From: Asterias rubens
Taxonomy: Eukaryota; Echinodermata; Asteroidea; Forcipulatida; Asteriidae
NCBI RefSeq assembly: GCF_902459465.1
Contig: NC_047064.1
Coordinates: forward strand, 6,536,762-6,600,761
Length of the DNA: 64,000 nt
Direction: 5' to 3'
The translations under genes and the position numbers were made by a program. How positions within the stretch are numbered: position 1 is the stretch's first letter; each line of letters opens with the position of its first letter. Below, in pieces: positions 42,999 to 54,370 of this stretch. The notes below the pieces were generated by a model. That model was not told where the DNA came from. It ran no database searches and saw nothing but the letters and a program-made list of their open reading frames with translations.

Positions 42999-43996
42999 CT
43001 AGAGCGCTTGTGCTGTTGCTGTTTGCTGAATCGGGTCTATGGCCAAAGAGGGCGCACCAGTAGACTCCACTCCAGGATGCACTCGGTTATGGCGAAATCG
43101 CTTCTTTACGAGTTGCTTGAGCTGTGTGCGGAAATGCTCGTACTTGAAGCAATAAACGACTGGATTCACGCACATGTTGCACATGATCAAACCCATAAAT
43201 ACCTGACCCAGGAGAGTTACTAACGAACTTGAGCTTGAAGAAACTGCACCAATGGTAATGAACACCCGCAACGTCTGCATTGGAGTCCAACAAATGAAGA
43301 ACATGAAACCAGCAATCAACAACGTAATTATGACGTTTCTTTTGGCCTTGCTCAAGATACGGTTTTGCTGATTGGCGTTAGCATTGTCAAGTTTGTGTCG
43401 AAGAACGAGGAGTATTCTACCGTACGGAAACGATATCAAGATCACTGGAATAATGTACTCCACCAACATGATCAAAATGAATAGAACGATCCTAGCAGTG
43501 GGACTTATGGAATAATCAAAGCCGCACTTGTTGTCAGTGATTTTGTACAAAATGATAAACCTTATCGCATAGGCGAAACCGATGACCCAAGCAGCACACA
43601 TTGAAACTTTGATCTTGAAGAGTGAGCAGTAGTTGCGTAGTTGACCGGATAGCACGTGGCAAGAAAACGCTCCAGCGATATCACCACCAGATTGTACGTG
43701 GATGCTACGCTTAAACCCCAAACAAAAAAACTTGAGCGAACCAACCTACAGAGAATCCACCCGGAGAAATTCCCCTCTAGATTGTCCAAAAGCGAAGTTT
43801 GTCTAATAACAGTCACAGCGAGGAACACCAAACCAGAGACGAAGTCGATGATGGATTGGTGACGGATAAGTCGGTTTGTGAAGGAGCTGAACTGTTTACG
43901 TCTGACCGTCATGACGAAAATCACCAAACCGTTTCCACAGATGGCAAAGCATGCCATGATCATGTTGAACGCAAAAGCCAAACCTTCACTTGCCAT
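42999..43996 (-). pseudogene. Full-length receptor copy with one frameshift, unit II
   Basis: It starts MASEGLAFAFNMIMACFAIC and is open through TM1-TM3 to LERFLATCYPV, where the frame shifts near 43638: the text for V-K-H-R-N-Y has lost one base and changed neighbours (GTCAACTACGCAAC for GTCAAACACCGCAAC). From RNYCSLFKIK on, the other frame is open to a normal C-terminus (CWTP, CVNPVVY, SLAIDPIQQTATAQAL). The lesion is not a simple homopolymer slip, which favours a real mutation. If it were an assembly error the gene would be intact and close to the 18959 receptor. Confidence 0.85.
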
Positions 43997-44351
43997 TGTA
44001 AGCTGAGTGGAAAGAAAAAGTTTATCAAAAGATACTCTGAAGAATTCTGATCAGACGGTTTGCTGCTCCAAGAACAGATGGATATAAGTTGAGTTTTGGT
44101 TGAATTCACTCGGTAAAATCTTGATTGTTTTGAGAGAGATATCATCAACTAAAATGGCGCGACTGAGTTTTGTGAAAGCAGGAAATATCGATGAGAAATT
44201 CAGAAACACCCCCAAGTGGTTTATACTAATAACTTCAGATCTATCACGCAGTATCCAGCCGAACGGTAGTGGGACCAAAGCATAAAACGAATCTGCCGGA
44301 GGAGTCGAAGATATCTGAATACAACTGTACAGGGCAAGCTTGTGCGATTGT

Positions 44352-44359
44352 TTTTTATA
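44352..44359 (-). promoter_or_regulatory. TATA box candidate, unit II
   Basis: TATAAAAA on the minus strand, about 356 bp upstream of the unit II start codon, at the same place as TATAAATA in the other units. Confidence 0.45.
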
Positions 44360-45546
44360 GGAATCTACATGACGAACACTACTGACGCTGGACATTGTTT
44401 TCAAAATTTAAGTTTGAAGGCTAATTTTCACCAAAGATCCTTTCAGAGTTCTGTAATACAATTTGCCAGCTTGTTAAGGTCCTTGCGGCATTTCTTGTTA
44501 ACCTGTAAAACGCCACCGACTTTCAAGCAAACAAAAAATCGGGACCTGAGTCTTGTTTATCACAAACATTTTAATGGCGGTGAAAGACTCTGACATTGAA
44601 AGATCAACTCTTTACATTTCTTGACACACATTCTCGTCAAGAAACTTACGGTAAGAATATGTATCTAGGTCATCCTTTTAAATCCTCAAGAAAAAAAGAA
44701 AGAAAAAAAGATAGTAACCGGTATACAACTTTTCGTCAAGACCTCCAGAAACTTTAATCAAAATTTTCAGGTCGGCTCAGAGAAGAAATGACTTCAAATG
44801 AGACCTGGAAAGACAGGCTCGGCTTCGAGCACAGAGACTTAATTAAGACCAAAAAAACACTGAGTCTGCTCAGAGCAGAAATGACTTATAAGACACAGAA
44901 AGACCCGGTTGGCTAAGAGAACAAAAGAGCTTGGATATTTTCTGGGTCTAAGTTCTGTCTTCTCTAAGCCGGCAATCAAAGTGAAAGACGCTAAAATTGA
45001 AAGATCAATGCTTTTAATTTCTTGACACACAATTCTCACCAAGAAACTTTCAGATTAAGAATACTTGTCAAGGTCGTTCTTATAAATGATCAAGGCAACA
45101 AAGGAAAACAGTAACAGTGCACGTCGGTATAAAACTAGTCGTCAAGACCTTCAAATTTAAACCGCGACCTGAATCGTGTTTACCACAAACAGTCTACTGC
45201 AGTGAAAGAATTAAAAATGAATTTCTCAACACATAATATTCTCGTAACGAAACTTGCAAGTTATTCAATGTCGTCAAGGTTATAAAACAAAAGCAAAAAA
45301 CTTTATATTTAGACTTTCAAATTTGTTTGTGTGCTATCCAAATCTCCAAGTCGGCTCAGAAAAGAAAAGACTTAATAAGACACGGAAAAAAAGAGTCGGC
45401 TTCGAGCACGGACACTTAATATAAAAAAAAACTTAGGATTACGTATACATTCTGTGCATATAGGAATGTTATTTTTTTGGCAAAACCATCAAATAACGTT
45501 TTTGTTTTCTGCATATTTGAGTGAACCGTACCTTATTTCTAAAATC
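44360..45546. repeat. Spacer modules, unit II
   Basis: Aligns with 38383-39739 over its length but lacks the 97-bp insertion. Module words GTCGGCTCAGAGAAGAAATG and TTTCTTGACACACATTCTCG recur at about 44615, 44772 and 45020. No gene. Confidence 0.6.
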
Positions 45547-45838
45547 TTACATCGCTTGTGTCGTTGCCAATTGCTGAATCGGGTCTATGGCCAAAGAGGG
45601 CGCACCGGTAGACTCCACTCCAGGACGCACTCGGTTTAGACCAAATCGGCTCCGTACAAGTTGCTTGAGCTGTGTACGGAAATGCTCGTACTTGAAGCAA
45701 TAAACGACTGGATTTACACTCATGTTGCACATGATCATACCCATGAGTGCCTGTCCAAGGAGATTAACTGATGAGGAGAGTGGCCGAGCATGCGATAGTC
45801 ACGTTCAACGCAGTTGCAAAGCCGTCATTTGATTCCAT
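45547..45838 (-). pseudogene. TM1-to-TM7 deletion pseudogene, unit II
   Basis: The same junction as 39740-40031: MESNDGFATALNVTIACSAT then, after the break, TM7 to tail (SVNPVVYCFKYEHFRTQL...). It carries GVES where the unit I copy has GEES. It lies in a duplicated block and cannot encode a receptor. Confidence 0.9.
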
Positions 45839-46620
45839 CGTAAAATTGATTACAAATGAAAATGTAGCGAAATAAATTGTGAAGTTTTTTAGTATGACTT
45901 TTTGCAGCGGATTTTATATTAAAAAAGGTTAAATTGGGGTATGTTGAATGAACTATCAGTGTAACAAATTTGAGGTAAAATTTTCTTATAAATCAATGTG
46001 AAATCCTCGGGAAAAACGGTTTATTGACTACTTTCGATCTCAAAAACACCGCTTTGTACACCGAGTGCACCAGTAATGCAACCGAAAGCTAAAATAAACC
46101 AGCCTGAGATTTAGAAAGTATTTAAATAAAACTGTAAAACCTCAGGCAAGGTTGAACGATTGTCTAAGGCTCCAAATAATAAAATGAACGCGCAGTGTTG
46201 AATATAGTCATTGCTTTATGAAAAGATTTGTCTCGAGAACTTAGCAATGAACAATACATTTGAGTTATATATAAATGCACCAAGGTCCTACAAAAGAATG
46301 TAATTCCTGTTTAACTTATCAAGAGTCACAGGCACTCGAGGTTTAAACACCTACATCGAATTGACAAATTGGTTATCACAAATACTCGCGGGGTTTATCT
46401 TTTATATAATTTGAGGGCCAATGCTTTTTACTCTCCCTAATATAATGTTTCCTGTTCTTAGAGGAAAGCTCCAAAAACCCTTTGGGAGTATGTGTACATC
46501 TCGTTAAGTTCCTTCGGGAATAATATGTTACATATTCCTAACGTTTTTGTCAAAAGCCACTTTACCGTCAAACCAAACCTTTACATAAATTTCATAAAAC
46601 TGGTAGTGAAACTCGAGTTC
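45839..46620. other. Spacer upstream of the unit II pseudogene
   Basis: Nearly the same as 40032-40819. No gene. Confidence 0.6.
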
Positions 46621-46895
46621 TTAAAGGCAGTGGACACTTTTGGTAATTACTCAAAATAGTTGTTAGCATACAAACTTACTTGTTTACCGATCAAAGGAGA
46701 GCTGTTGATAGTATATAAAACATTCGTTAGAAACGGCTCCCTCTGAAGTAACGTAGTCTCGAGAAAGAAGTAATTTTCCACTCAAATAATGTTATGTGAA
46801 TTTGACTTCGAGACCTCAGAATTAGATTTTAGAATTAGGCATTAGTAGACAGCACACAACTTCGTTAGACAAGGTTGTTTTTTCTTCGAGTTTTA
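46621..46895 (+). mobile_element. MITE family R1, truncated, unit II
   Basis: Keeps TTAAAGGCAGTGGACACTTT, closer to the R1 terminus consensus than the TTAAAGTAACTGG of units I, III and IV. Confidence 0.85.
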
Positions 46896-47052
46896 TCATT
46901 CTTTTGAATCCTCAAGGTAACAAAAAAATCGGTATTAAACTAATTGTCAAAACCTACAACAATTTGTGTTTTATACAAATCTTCAAGTCGGCTCAGAGAA
47001 GAAAGGACTTAGTAAGACCCGGATAGACAGAGTCGGCCTATAGCACAGAGAC

Positions 47053-47381
47053 TTAAAGCCATTGGACACTTTCGGAACAGAACCAAAACAAAGTTCACAG
47101 ATTTACAAATAACTTACAGGGTTTACAAAAGGTAATGGTGAAAGACTTCTGTTGAAATGGAATGCTTTACTTTTTGAGAAAACATTAAAACAATATCAAT
47201 TCTCGAAATTACGGATGACACGGCGAAACGTGCGGAAACAAGGGTGGGTTTTCCCCGTTATTTTCTCCCGACTCCGATGACCGATTGAGCCTAAATTATC
47301 ACAGGTTTGTTATTTTATATATAAAATGTGATACACGAAGTGTGGGCCTTGGACAATCGTGTAAATGTCCAATGGCTTTAA
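47053..47381. mobile_element. MITE family R3, unit II
   Basis: TTAAAGCCATTGGACACTTT to AAATGTCCAATGGCTTTAA, positionally equivalent to 41251-41579. Confidence 0.88.
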
Positions 47382-48095
47382 TCAACCAAAAAAAATACCA
47401 AGTCGGCTCGTCAGAGCAGAAATTACCTTTAAGACATAGAACGAACCGGTTGGCTAGAAGCACAATGGATATTTTTGTGGTCTAAGTTCTGTCTTTATGG
47501 GCAATCAATGTGGAACATGCTAACATTGAAAGATCAACGCTTTTAGTTTCTTGACACGCAATTCTCACCAAGAAACTTTCAGATTAAGAATACTCGTCAA
47601 GGTCGTTCTTATAAATGATCAAGGCAACAAAGGAAAACAGTAACCGTGCACATCGGTATAAAACTAGTCGTCAAGACCTTCAAATTTAAACCGCGACCTG
47701 AATTGTGTTTACCACAAACAATCTACTGCAACGAAAGACTTAACAATGAATTTCTTAACACATAATATTCTCGTAACGAAACTTGCAAATTATTCATAGT
47801 CCTCAAGGTAACAAAACAAAAACAGTAAACCGTGCACATCGGAATAAAACTTTTCATTTAGACTTTCAAAATGTTTTGTGTGCTATCCAAATCTTCAAAT
47901 CGGCTCAGAAAAGAAAAGACCCGTAAAAAAGGAAGTCGGCTTCGAGCATGGACACTTCATAATAAAAACAACTTAGGATTACGTACATTCTGTGCATATA
48001 GGAAGATTATTTTTTGGCAAAACCATCGAATATCGTTTGTGTTTTCTCGTGAATTATTTGCATATTTGAGTGATTCGTACCTTATTTCTTAGTTC
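47382..48095. repeat. Spacer modules before the unit III receptor
   Basis: Contains the module words TTTCTTGACACGCAATTCTC, TCAAGACCTTCAAATTTAAA and ATCGGCTCAGAAAAG. It ends in the 3' flank of the receptor (CTTAGGATTACGTACATTCT, TTTTTTGGCAAAACCATCGA), which is paralogous to the flank of the deletion pseudogenes. Confidence 0.6.
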
Positions 48096-49091
48096 TTACA
48101 TCGCCTGTGTAATTGCCGATTGCTGTATCGGGTCTATGGCCAAAGAGGGCGCATCGTTAGACTCCACTCCAGGACGCACTCGGCTTCGACCAAATCGGCC
48201 CCGTACAAGTTGCTTAAACTGTGTACGGAAATGCTCGTACTTGAAGCAATAAACGACAGGGTTCACGCTCATGTTGCACATGATCAAACCCGTGAAAGCC
48301 AGACTGATTGAAGTGAATGACCTTGTTCTTCTTGTGACGACACCAATGGTTAGGAGAAATCGCAAAGTCTGCGTCGGGGTCCAGCAAATGAAGAACATGC
48401 AACCAGCGATCAGCATCGTCATGATGACGTTTCTCTTAGCCTTACTGAAGACACCATCTTGCTGATTGGCGTTAGCAATGTCAAGTTTGTGTCGAAGAAC
48501 GAGGAGTATTGTAACGTACGAAAACGATATAAGGATGACTGGAACGATATACTCGACGAAAACAGTTACACAAAACACAATATTCAATGCAGTGGGACTA
48601 ATGGAACGATTAAAGCCGCACCGATTCCCATTGACTTTGTAGAGGAAAATATACATGACAGCATATATGAACCCGATGATCCAAGCAACACACATTGAAA
48701 CGTTGATCTTAAAGAGTGAGCAGTAGTTGCGGTGTTTGACCGGATAGCACGTGGCAAGAAAACGCTCCAGCGATATCACCACCAGATTGTACGTGGATGC
48801 TACGCTTACACCCCAAACAAAGAAGTTTGAGAAAATCAACCTGCAGAGAATCCAACCAGAGAAATGTATCTCTACATTCTCCAGAAGCGAACTTTGAATG
48901 ATCCCAGTCATGAGGAGAAACACCAAACCAGAGATGAAGTCGATGATGGATTGGTGACGGATAAGTCGGTTAGTGAAGGAGCTGAACTGTTTACGCCTGA
49001 CCGTCATGACGAAAATCACCAAACCGTTTCCGAGGATAGCCAAAAATGCCATGATCATATTTAACACAAAAGCCAAACCTTCACTTGCCAT
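48096..49091 (-). CDS. Intact GPCR of the array, unit III
   Basis: 331 residues. TM1 about 8-30 (G21-N22), TM2 47-65 (D51), C83, TM3 to E109-R110-F, W137 in TM4, loop 2 with C158 and a sequon N161-R-S, TM5 170-199 (P184), C236-W-T-P239 in TM6, N277-P-V-V-Y281 in TM7, then helix 8 and a tail ending AITQAM. An in-frame ATG ten codons upstream exists only in this copy, because an A run is one base shorter; MASEGLA is used as in the others. T194 and F292 are shared only with the 53375 copy and are derived, since R and L stand there in the other receptors. Likely a membrane chemoreceptor; ligand unknown. Confidence 0.95.
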   Translation of the reverse strand: MASEGLAFVLNMIMAFLAILGNGLVIFVMTVRRKQFSSFTNRLIRHQSIIDFISGLVFLLMTGIIQSSLLENVEIHFSGWILCRLIFSNFFVWGVSVASTYNLVVISLERFLATCYPVKHRNYCSLFKINVSMCVAWIIGFIYAVMYIFLYKVNGNRCGFNRSISPTALNIVFCVTVFVEYIVPVILISFSYVTILLVLRHKLDIANANQQDGVFSKAKRNVIMTMLIAGCMFFICWTPTQTLRFLLTIGVVTRRTRSFTSISLAFTGLIMCNMSVNPVVYCFKYEHFRTQFKQLVRGRFGRSRVRPGVESNDAPSLAIDPIQQSAITQAM

Positions 49092-50828
49092 TGTAGGCTG
49101 ATCGGGAAAAAAGTTTATCAAAAAATACTCTGAAGTATTTTGATCAGATTGTTTGCTGCTCCAACAACAGATGAATATATGTTGAGATTGTTGAGTGTAC
49201 TAAGTAAAGGCTTGATTGTTTTGAGAAAGATATCATCAACTAAAATGACGCGACTTAGTTTGGTGAAAGCAGGAAATATCAATGGCAAATTCAGAAACCC
49301 ACAGCATGTGGTTTATACTGATAACTTCGGATCTCTCACCAACTATCCTTGTCCAGGCGAACAGTAGTGGGGCCAAAGCATAAAACGAATGTGCGGAGTA
49401 GTCGAAGGTATTTGAATAAAACTGTACAGGGCAACCTTAGACGATTATATTTATAGGAATCCACATCACACACCGTATACAACACTGAACATTTTATTCA
49501 AAATTGAAGTTTGGCGGCTAAATTGCACCAAAGATCCTTTTAGAGTCATGTAATGCTTTCCGCAAGCTTTCAGCATTTCTTGTTAACCTGTAAAGTGCCA
49601 CCGACTTTCAAGCAAACAAAAAATCGGGACCTGATTCTCGTTGATCACAAACAATCAACTTCAAAATAAAAGTTTGAAGGTTAATTTGCAGCCAAGATCC
49701 TTTCAGAGTCATGTGTGGCTTTCTGCCAGCTTTCAGCATTTCTTAAGACGCCACCGACTTTGAAGCAAACCAAATATCGGGACCTGAATCTTGTTGATCA
49801 CAAACAATCTACTCATCATCATTCGGCATAGACTTGCGTCTGTGCCCGCTCGTCATCAGGTTGTAATGGGGGCGCACTCCTGGAGTTGCCGCAATCACCT
49901 GGTGTCTGTCAACAATCTACTGCTGCAGTGAAATACTCTAGATTTGAAAGATCAACGCATTTAATTTCTTGACACACATTCTCGTCAAGAAACCTACAGT
50001 TAGACTATTCTTCTAGGTCATTCTTTTAAATTCTCAAGAAAAAAGAAAGAAAAAAAGATAGTAACCGGTATACAACTTTTCGTCAAGACCTCCAGAAACT
50101 TTAATCCAAATCTTCAGGTCGGCTCAGAGAAGAAATGACTTCAAATGAGACCTGGAAAGACAGACTCGGCTTCGAGTGCAGAAACTTAATAGACCAACAA
50201 AATACAAAGTCGGCTCAGAGCAGAAATGACGACGTATGAGACCTAGAAAGACCCGGTTGGTTAAGAGGACAAAGAACTTGGATATTTTCTGGGTTAAAAA
50301 AGGGTTCTGTCTTTTCTGGGTCGGCAATCAAAGTGAAAGACGCTAAAAAATGAAAGATCAACGCTTTAATTTCTTGACACACAATTCTCACCAGAAACTT
50401 TCAGATTAAGAATACTCGTCAAGGTCGTTCTTATAAATGATCAAGGCAATAAAAGAAAACGGTAACCGTGCACATCGGAATAAAAACTAGTCGTCAAGAC
50501 CTTCAAATTTAAACCGCGACCTGAATTGTGTTTACCACAAACAGTCTACTGCAGTGAAAGAATTAAAAATGAATTTCTCAACACATAATATTCTCGTAAC
50601 GAAACTTGCAAGTTATTCAATGTCTTCAAGGTTATAAAACAAAAGCAAAAAAAAACGGAAAAAAAAGAGTCGGCTTCGAGCACGGACACTTAATATAAAC
50701 AAAACTTAGGATTACGTATACATTCTGTGCTATAGGAATGTTATTTTTTGGCAAAACCATCAAATACCGTTTGTGTTTTCCCGTGACTATCTGCACATTT
50801 GAGTGAACCGTACCTTATTTCTAAAATC
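49092..50828. repeat. Upstream region and spacer, unit III
   Basis: The first 400 bp is the presumed leader and promoter, almost the same as at 38019-38400. The 97-bp insertion lies at 49814-49910. The rest is GTCGGCTCAGAG modules. No coding sequence; the short ORFs recur only because the DNA is duplicated. Confidence 0.65.
49448..49455 (-). promoter_or_regulatory. TATA box candidate, unit III
   Basis: TATAAATA on the minus strand, 357 bp upstream of the ATG. Confidence 0.55.
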
Positions 50829-51120
50829 TTACATCGCTTGTGTCGTTGCCAATTGCTGAATCGGGTCTATGGCCAAAGAGGGCGCACCAGTAGACTCCAC
50901 TCCAGGACGCACTCGGTTTAGACCAAATCGGCTCCGTACAAGTTGCTTGAGCTGTGTACGGAAATGCTCGTACTTGAAGCAATAAACGACTGGATTTACA
51001 CTCATGTTGCACATGATCATACCCATGAGTGCCTGTCCAAGGAGATTAACTGATGAGGAGAGTGGCCGAGCATGCGATAGTCACGTTCAACGCAGTTGCA
51101 CAGCCGTCATTTGATTCCAT
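50829..51120 (-). pseudogene. TM1-to-TM7 deletion pseudogene, unit III
   Basis: Same start (MESNDGCATALN), same deletion junction and same TM7-tail remnant as in units I, II and IV. Not translatable as a receptor. Confidence 0.9.
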
Positions 51121-51899
51121 CGTAAAATTGATTACAAATGAAAATGTAGCGAAATAATTGTGAAGTTTTTTAGTATGAGTTTTTGCAGCGGATTTTATAT
51201 TAAAAAAAGGTTAAATTGGGGTATGTTGAATGAACTCTCAGTGTAACAAATTTGAGGTAAAATTTTCTTATAAATCAATGTGAAATCCGCGGGAAAAAAA
51301 AACGTTTTATTTACTACTTTCGATCTCAAAACACCGCTTTGTACACCGAGTGCACCAGTAATGCAACCGAAAGCTAAAATAAACCAGCCTGAGATTTAGA
51401 AAGTATTTAAATAAAACTGTAAAACCTCAGGCAAGGTTGAACGATTGTCTAAGGCTCCAAATAATAAAATGAACGCGCAGTGTTGAATATAGTCATTGCT
51501 TTATGAAAAGATTTGTCTCGAGAACTTAGCAATGAACAATACATTTGAGTATATATAAATGCACCAAGGTCCTACAAAAGAATGTAATTCCTGTTTAACT
51601 TATCAAGAGTCACAGGCACTCGAGGTTTAAACACCTACATCGAATTGACAAATTGGTTATCACAAATACTCGCGGGGTTTATCTTTTATATAATTTGAGG
51701 GCCAATGCTTTTTACTCTCCCTAATATAATGTTCCTGTTCTTAGAGGAAGCTCCAAAAACCCTTTGGGAGTATGTGTACATCTCGTTAAGTTCCTTCGGA
51801 ATAATATGTTACATATTCCTAACGTTTTTGTCAAAAGCCACTTTACCGTCAACCAAACCTTTACATAAATTTCATAAACTGGTAGTGAAACTCGAGTTC

Positions 51900-52175
51900 T
51901 TAAAGTAACTGGACACTTTTGGTAATTACTCAAAATAGTTGTTAGCATACAAACTTACTTGTTTAACGATCAAAGGAGAGCTGTTGATAGTATATAAAAC
52001 ATTCGTTAGAAACGGCTCCCTCTGAAGTAACGTAGTCTCGAGAAAGAAGTAATTTTCCACTCAAATAATGTTATGTGAATTTGACTTCGAGACCTCAGAA
52101 TTAGATTTTAGAATTAGGCATTAGTAGACAGCACACAACTTCGTTAGACAAGGTTTGTTTTTCTTCGAGTTTTAT
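51900..52175 (+). mobile_element. MITE family R1, truncated, unit III
   Basis: TTAAAGTAACTGGACACTTT start; same truncation as in the other units. Confidence 0.85.
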
Positions 52176-52331
52176 CATTCTTTTGAATCCTCAAGGTAAC
52201 AAAAAAATCGGTATTAAACTAATTGTCAAAACCTACAACAATTTGTGTTTTATACAAATCTTCAAGTCGGCTCAGAGAAGAAAGGACTTAGTAAGACCCG
52301 GATAGACAGAGTCGGCCTATAGCACAGAGAC

Positions 52332-52659
52332 TTAAAGCCATTGGACACTTTCGGAACAGAACCAAAACAAAGTTCACAGATTTACAATAACTTACAGGGT
52401 TTACAAAAGGTAATGGTGAAAGACTTCTGTTGAAATGGAATGCTTTACTTTTTGAGAAAACATTAAAACAATATCAATTCTCGAAATTACGGATGACACG
52501 GCGAAACGTGCGGAAACAAGGGTGGGTTTTCCCCGTTATTTTCTCCCGACTCCGATGACCGATTGAGCCTAAATTATCACAGGTTTGTTATTTTATATAT
52601 AAAATGTGATACACGAAGTGTGGGCCTTGGACAATCGTGTAAATGTCCAATGGCTTTAA
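52332..52659. mobile_element. MITE family R3, unit III
   Basis: TTAAAGCCATTGGACACTTT to AAATGTCCAATGGCTTTAA, equivalent to 47053-47381. Confidence 0.88.
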
Positions 52660-53374
52660 TCAACCAAAAAAAAATACCAAGTCGGCTCGTCAGAGCAGAA
52701 ATTACCTTTAAGACATAGAACGAACCGGTTGGCTAGAAGCACAATGGATATTTTTGTGGTCTAAGTTCTGTCTTTATGGGCAATCAATGTGGAACATGCT
52801 AACATTGAAAGATCAACGCTTTTAGTTTCTTGACACGCAATTCTCACCAAGAAACTTTCAGATTAAGAATACTCGTCAAGGTCGTTCTTATAAATGATCA
52901 AGGCAACAAAGGAAAACAGTAACCGTGCACATCGGTATAAAACTAGTCGTCAAGACCTTCAAATTTAAACCGCGACCTGAATTGTGTTTACCACAAACAA
53001 TCTACTGCAACGAAAGACTTAACAATGAATTTCTTAACACATAATATTCTCGTAACGAAACTTGCAAATTATTCATAGTCCTCAAGGTAACAAAACAAAA
53101 ACAGTAAACCGTGCACATCGGAATAAAACTTTTCATTTAGACTTTCAAAATGTTTTGTGTGCTATCCAAATCTTCAAATCGGCTCAGAAAAGAAAAGACC
53201 CGTAAAAAAGGAAGTCGGCTTCGAGCATGGACACTTCATAATAAAAACAACTTAGGATTACGTACATTCTGTGCATATAGGAAGATTATTTTTTGGCAAA
53301 ACCATCGAATATCGTTTGTGTTTTCTCGTGAATTATTTGCATATTTGAGTGATTCGTACCTTATTTCTTAGTTC

Positions 53375-54370
53375 TTACATCGCCTGTGTAATTGCCGATT
53401 GCTGTATCGGGTCTATGGCCAAAGAGGGCGCATCGTTAGACTCCACTCCAGGACGCACTCGGCTTCGACCAAATCGGCCCCGTACAAGTTGCTTAAACTG
53501 TGTACGGAAATGCTCGTACTTGAAGCAATAAACGACAGGGTTCACGCTCATGTTGCACATGATCAAACCCGTGAAAGCCAGACTGATTGAAGTGAATGAC
53601 CTTGTTCTTCTTGTGACGACACCAATGGTTAGGAGAAATCGCAAAGTCTGCGTCGGGGTCCAGCAAATGAAGAACATGCAACCAGCGATCAGCATCGTCA
53701 TGATGACGTTTCTCTTAGCCTTACTGAAGACACCATCTTGCTGATTGGCGTTAGCAATGTCAAGTTTGTGTCGAAGAACGAGGAGTATTGTAACGTACGA
53801 AAACGATATAAGGATGACTGGAACGATATACTCGACGAAAACAGTTACACAAAACACAATATTCAATGCAGTGGGACTAATGGAACGATTAAAGCCGCAC
53901 CGATTCCCATTGACTTTGTAGAGGAAAATATACATGACAGCATATATGAACCCGATGATCCAAGCAACACACATTGAAACGTTGATCTTAAAGAGTGAGC
54001 AGTAGTTGCGGTGTTTGACCGGATAGCACGTGGCAAGAAAACGCTCCAGCGATATCACCACCAGATTGTACGTGGATGCTACGCTTACACCCCAAACAAA
54101 GAAGTTTGAGAAAATCAACCTGCAGAGAATCCAACCAGAGAAATGTATCTCTACATTCTCCAGAAGCGAACTTTGAATGATCCCAGTCATGAGGAGAAAC
54201 ACCAAACCAGAGATGAAGTCGATGATGGATTGGTGACGGATAAGTCGGTTAGTGAAGGAGCTGAACTGTTTACGCCTGACCGTCATGACGAAAATCACCA
54301 AACCGTTTCCGAGGATAGCCAAAAATGCCATGATCATATTTAACACAAAAGCCAAACCTTCACTTGCCAT
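53375..54370 (-). CDS. Intact GPCR of the array, unit IV
   Basis: Predicted protein is the same as that of 48096-49091 over all 331 residues, including T194 at the cytoplasmic end of TM5 and F292 in helix 8. All receptor landmarks are kept (D51, C83/C158, ERF 109-111, CWTP 236-239, NPVVY 277-281). In-frame extension beyond MASEGLA is closed here, supporting 54370 as the start. An extremely recent duplicate. Confidence 0.95.
   Translation of the reverse strand: MASEGLAFVLNMIMAFLAILGNGLVIFVMTVRRKQFSSFTNRLIRHQSIIDFISGLVFLLMTGIIQSSLLENVEIHFSGWILCRLIFSNFFVWGVSVASTYNLVVISLERFLATCYPVKHRNYCSLFKINVSMCVAWIIGFIYAVMYIFLYKVNGNRCGFNRSISPTALNIVFCVTVFVEYIVPVILISFSYVTILLVLRHKLDIANANQQDGVFSKAKRNVIMTMLIAGCMFFICWTPTQTLRFLLTIGVVTRRTRSFTSISLAFTGLIMCNMSVNPVVYCFKYEHFRTQFKQLVRGRFGRSRVRPGVESNDAPSLAIDPIQQSAITQAM

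Larger units (their letters stand above)
51121..53374. repeat. Spacer, unit III to IV
   Basis: Matches 45839-48095 and 56403-58661. It contains R1 at 51900-52175 and R3 at 52332-52659. From about 50360 to 52390 it shows many one-base differences in short homopolymers relative to its sister copies. Confidence 0.65.

Noticed and set aside
48459-48698. Plus-strand ORFs of 60-103 codons overlapping the receptors, repeated in every unit
   Set aside because: They are antisense or shifted-frame shadows of the receptor coding sequence and recur only because the genes are duplicated.
49140-49367. 75-codon plus-strand ORF upstream of each receptor (MIRLFAAPTTDEY...)
   Set aside because: It recurs in all units, but the block is simply duplicated promoter and leader DNA. 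No family resemblance. In the unit II copy the frame is not kept.
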